Shown in pieces: positions 6,506 to 7,147 of a stretch of 7,147 bases of DNA; position 1 is the first letter of the stretch, and each line of letters opens with the position of its first letter. The position numbers and the translations under genes were made by a program. The notes under the pieces are model-generated. The model was not told the DNA's origin. It saw nothing but the letters and a program-made list of their open reading frames with translations, and ran no database searches. The stretch comes from an uncultured Oscillospiraceae bacterium (GTDB lineage Bacteria; Bacillota; Clostridia; Oscillospirales; Acutalibacteraceae). The stretch spans positions 1 to 7,147 of the forward strand of contig USLQ01000049.1 in NCBI GenBank assembly GCA_900555545.1. The letters run 5' to 3'.

Positions 6506-7147
6506 GTGGGACAGGCAGTCAAAAAACGGGTGATGTACTTCGACCTATTGAATATTTGCGCCGCCATGTGTGTGATTCTGCTGCATTGCAACGGGATCTC
6601 CCATACGTATTCGGACACGCTCGCATGGAAGCAGGCCATGCTGGTGGAGACGGTCTGCTATTGGGCAGTGCCGGTGTTCCTGATGTTGTCGGGCGCCAAT
6701 CTGATGGGGTATCGGGATAAGTACAGCACTGCGGAGTTTTTCAAAAAGCGCTTTGTACACACGGTGATCCCCTTTGTGGCCTGGTCGCTGATCAACGCGG
6801 CCCTCAAGGGGTTTAATTTGGTGGAGATTGGCTGGCAGGGAGTCATGAACCACCTGTTCCTCTCCAAATTTGAAAATGTATACTGGTTTTTTATTCCGCT
6901 TTTTGCCGTTTATCTTTCTATGCCGGTGCTCTCCCTGCTCCGGGAGAACCGGCGGATCCTGTGGTATATGGTGGGCGGCGCGTTCCTGCTTCAATCTACG
7001 CTGCCTGCGTTGTTCCGATACGCGGGATTGTCATGGAACGGATCACTGTCCATGCTGACGATGGGGGGGTACCTGATCTATCCTGTCCTCGGCTATCTGC
7101 TCTCCGTGACGGATCTGACCCGGGCGCAGCGGGCGGGAATCTACCTG
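6506..7147 (+). CDS. Acyltransferase 3 family membrane protein, N-terminal part (3' end outside window)
   Basis: The frame starts at GTG and stays open for 214 codons to the right edge. The product looks like an OafA/WecH-type membrane O-acyltransferase, a family of about 340-380 residues that transfers acetyl or other acyl groups onto sugars, polysaccharides or lipids at the cell envelope. Evidence is the N-terminal YFDLLNICAAMCVILLHCN, with the conserved His (residue 27) at the end of the first membrane helix, then VPVFLMLSGANLM (55-67) with the family's FxxSG pattern. A basic KKRFVHTVIPF (80-90) is followed by further hydrophobic helices at about 125-145, 152-170 and 182-200. The gene sits 11 bp after the ATPase with no terminator, so it is probably co-transcribed with the transporter, although no functional link is obvious. 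The substrate is unknown; O-acetylation of an envelope glycan is only a family-level guess. Confidence 0.85.
   Translation, partial: MGQAVKKRVMYFDLLNICAAMCVILLHCNGISHTYSDTLAWKQAMLVETVCYWAVPVFLMLSGANLMGYRDKYSTAEFFKKRFVHTVIPFVAWSLINAALKGFNLVEIGWQGVMNHLFLSKFENVYWFFIPLFAVYLSMPVLSLLRENRRILWYMVGGAFLLQSTLPALFRYAGLSWNGSLSMLTMGGYLIYPVLGYLLSVTDLTRAQRAGIYL

Noticed and set aside
6545..6994. Minus-strand open frame opposite the acyltransferase
   Set aside because: The plus-strand frame has membrane helices and acyltransferase-3 motifs, and the antisense frame has no supporting signal.

Overview
The window is a chromosomal stretch from what looks like a moderately GC-rich, endospore-forming member of the Clostridia. 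The evidence is a SpoIIQ-like LytM (M23) gene, strong GGAGG-type ribosome binding sites, TTG and GTG starts with good Shine-Dalgarno sequences, a formate-tetrahydrofolate ligase typical of anaerobic Firmicutes, and a Gram-positive style lipoprotein solute-binding protein. This placement is inferred from gene content and signals. No rRNA, tRNA, mobile element or CRISPR array is visible.

Layout. (1) 1-390, plus strand: the C-terminal third of dTDP-glucose 4,6-dehydratase (rfbB/rmlB), the left-edge remnant of a nucleotide-sugar locus. (2) 408-443: a hairpin that can terminate transcription from both sides, between the convergent rfbB and the next gene. (3) 448-1145, minus strand: a membrane-anchored LytM/M23 protein resembling SpoIIQ, split by a one-base frameshift. 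(4) 1146-1356: a divergent control region with a good sigma-A promoter for fhs and a possible sigma-F promoter for the spoIIQ-like gene. (5) 1357-3024: fhs, followed after 39 bp by a Cof-type HAD phosphatase (TTG start, 3064-3900), whose stop codon sits in the loop of a GC-rich hairpin. (6) From 3953: a promoter, then a polar amino acid ABC transporter in the usual order of lipoprotein binding protein (4051-4869), permease (4979-5740) and ATPase (5685-6494). A large nested hairpin lies between the first two genes, and the last two overlap by 56 bp. (7) 6506 to the right edge: the N-terminal part of a membrane acyltransferase-3 protein, only 11 bp after the ATPase and probably in the same transcript.

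The transporter genes would work as one importer: the lipoprotein captures the amino acid outside, the permease forms the channel (probably as a homodimer), and the ATPase drives transport. Fhs makes 10-formyl-THF for one-carbon metabolism or acetogenesis. The neighbouring blocks are otherwise unrelated in function. I see no convincing undescribed system. The points most worth a second look are the broken spoIIQ-like reading frame, its possible forespore promoter, the nested hairpin in the transporter operon, and the permease/ATPase overlap.
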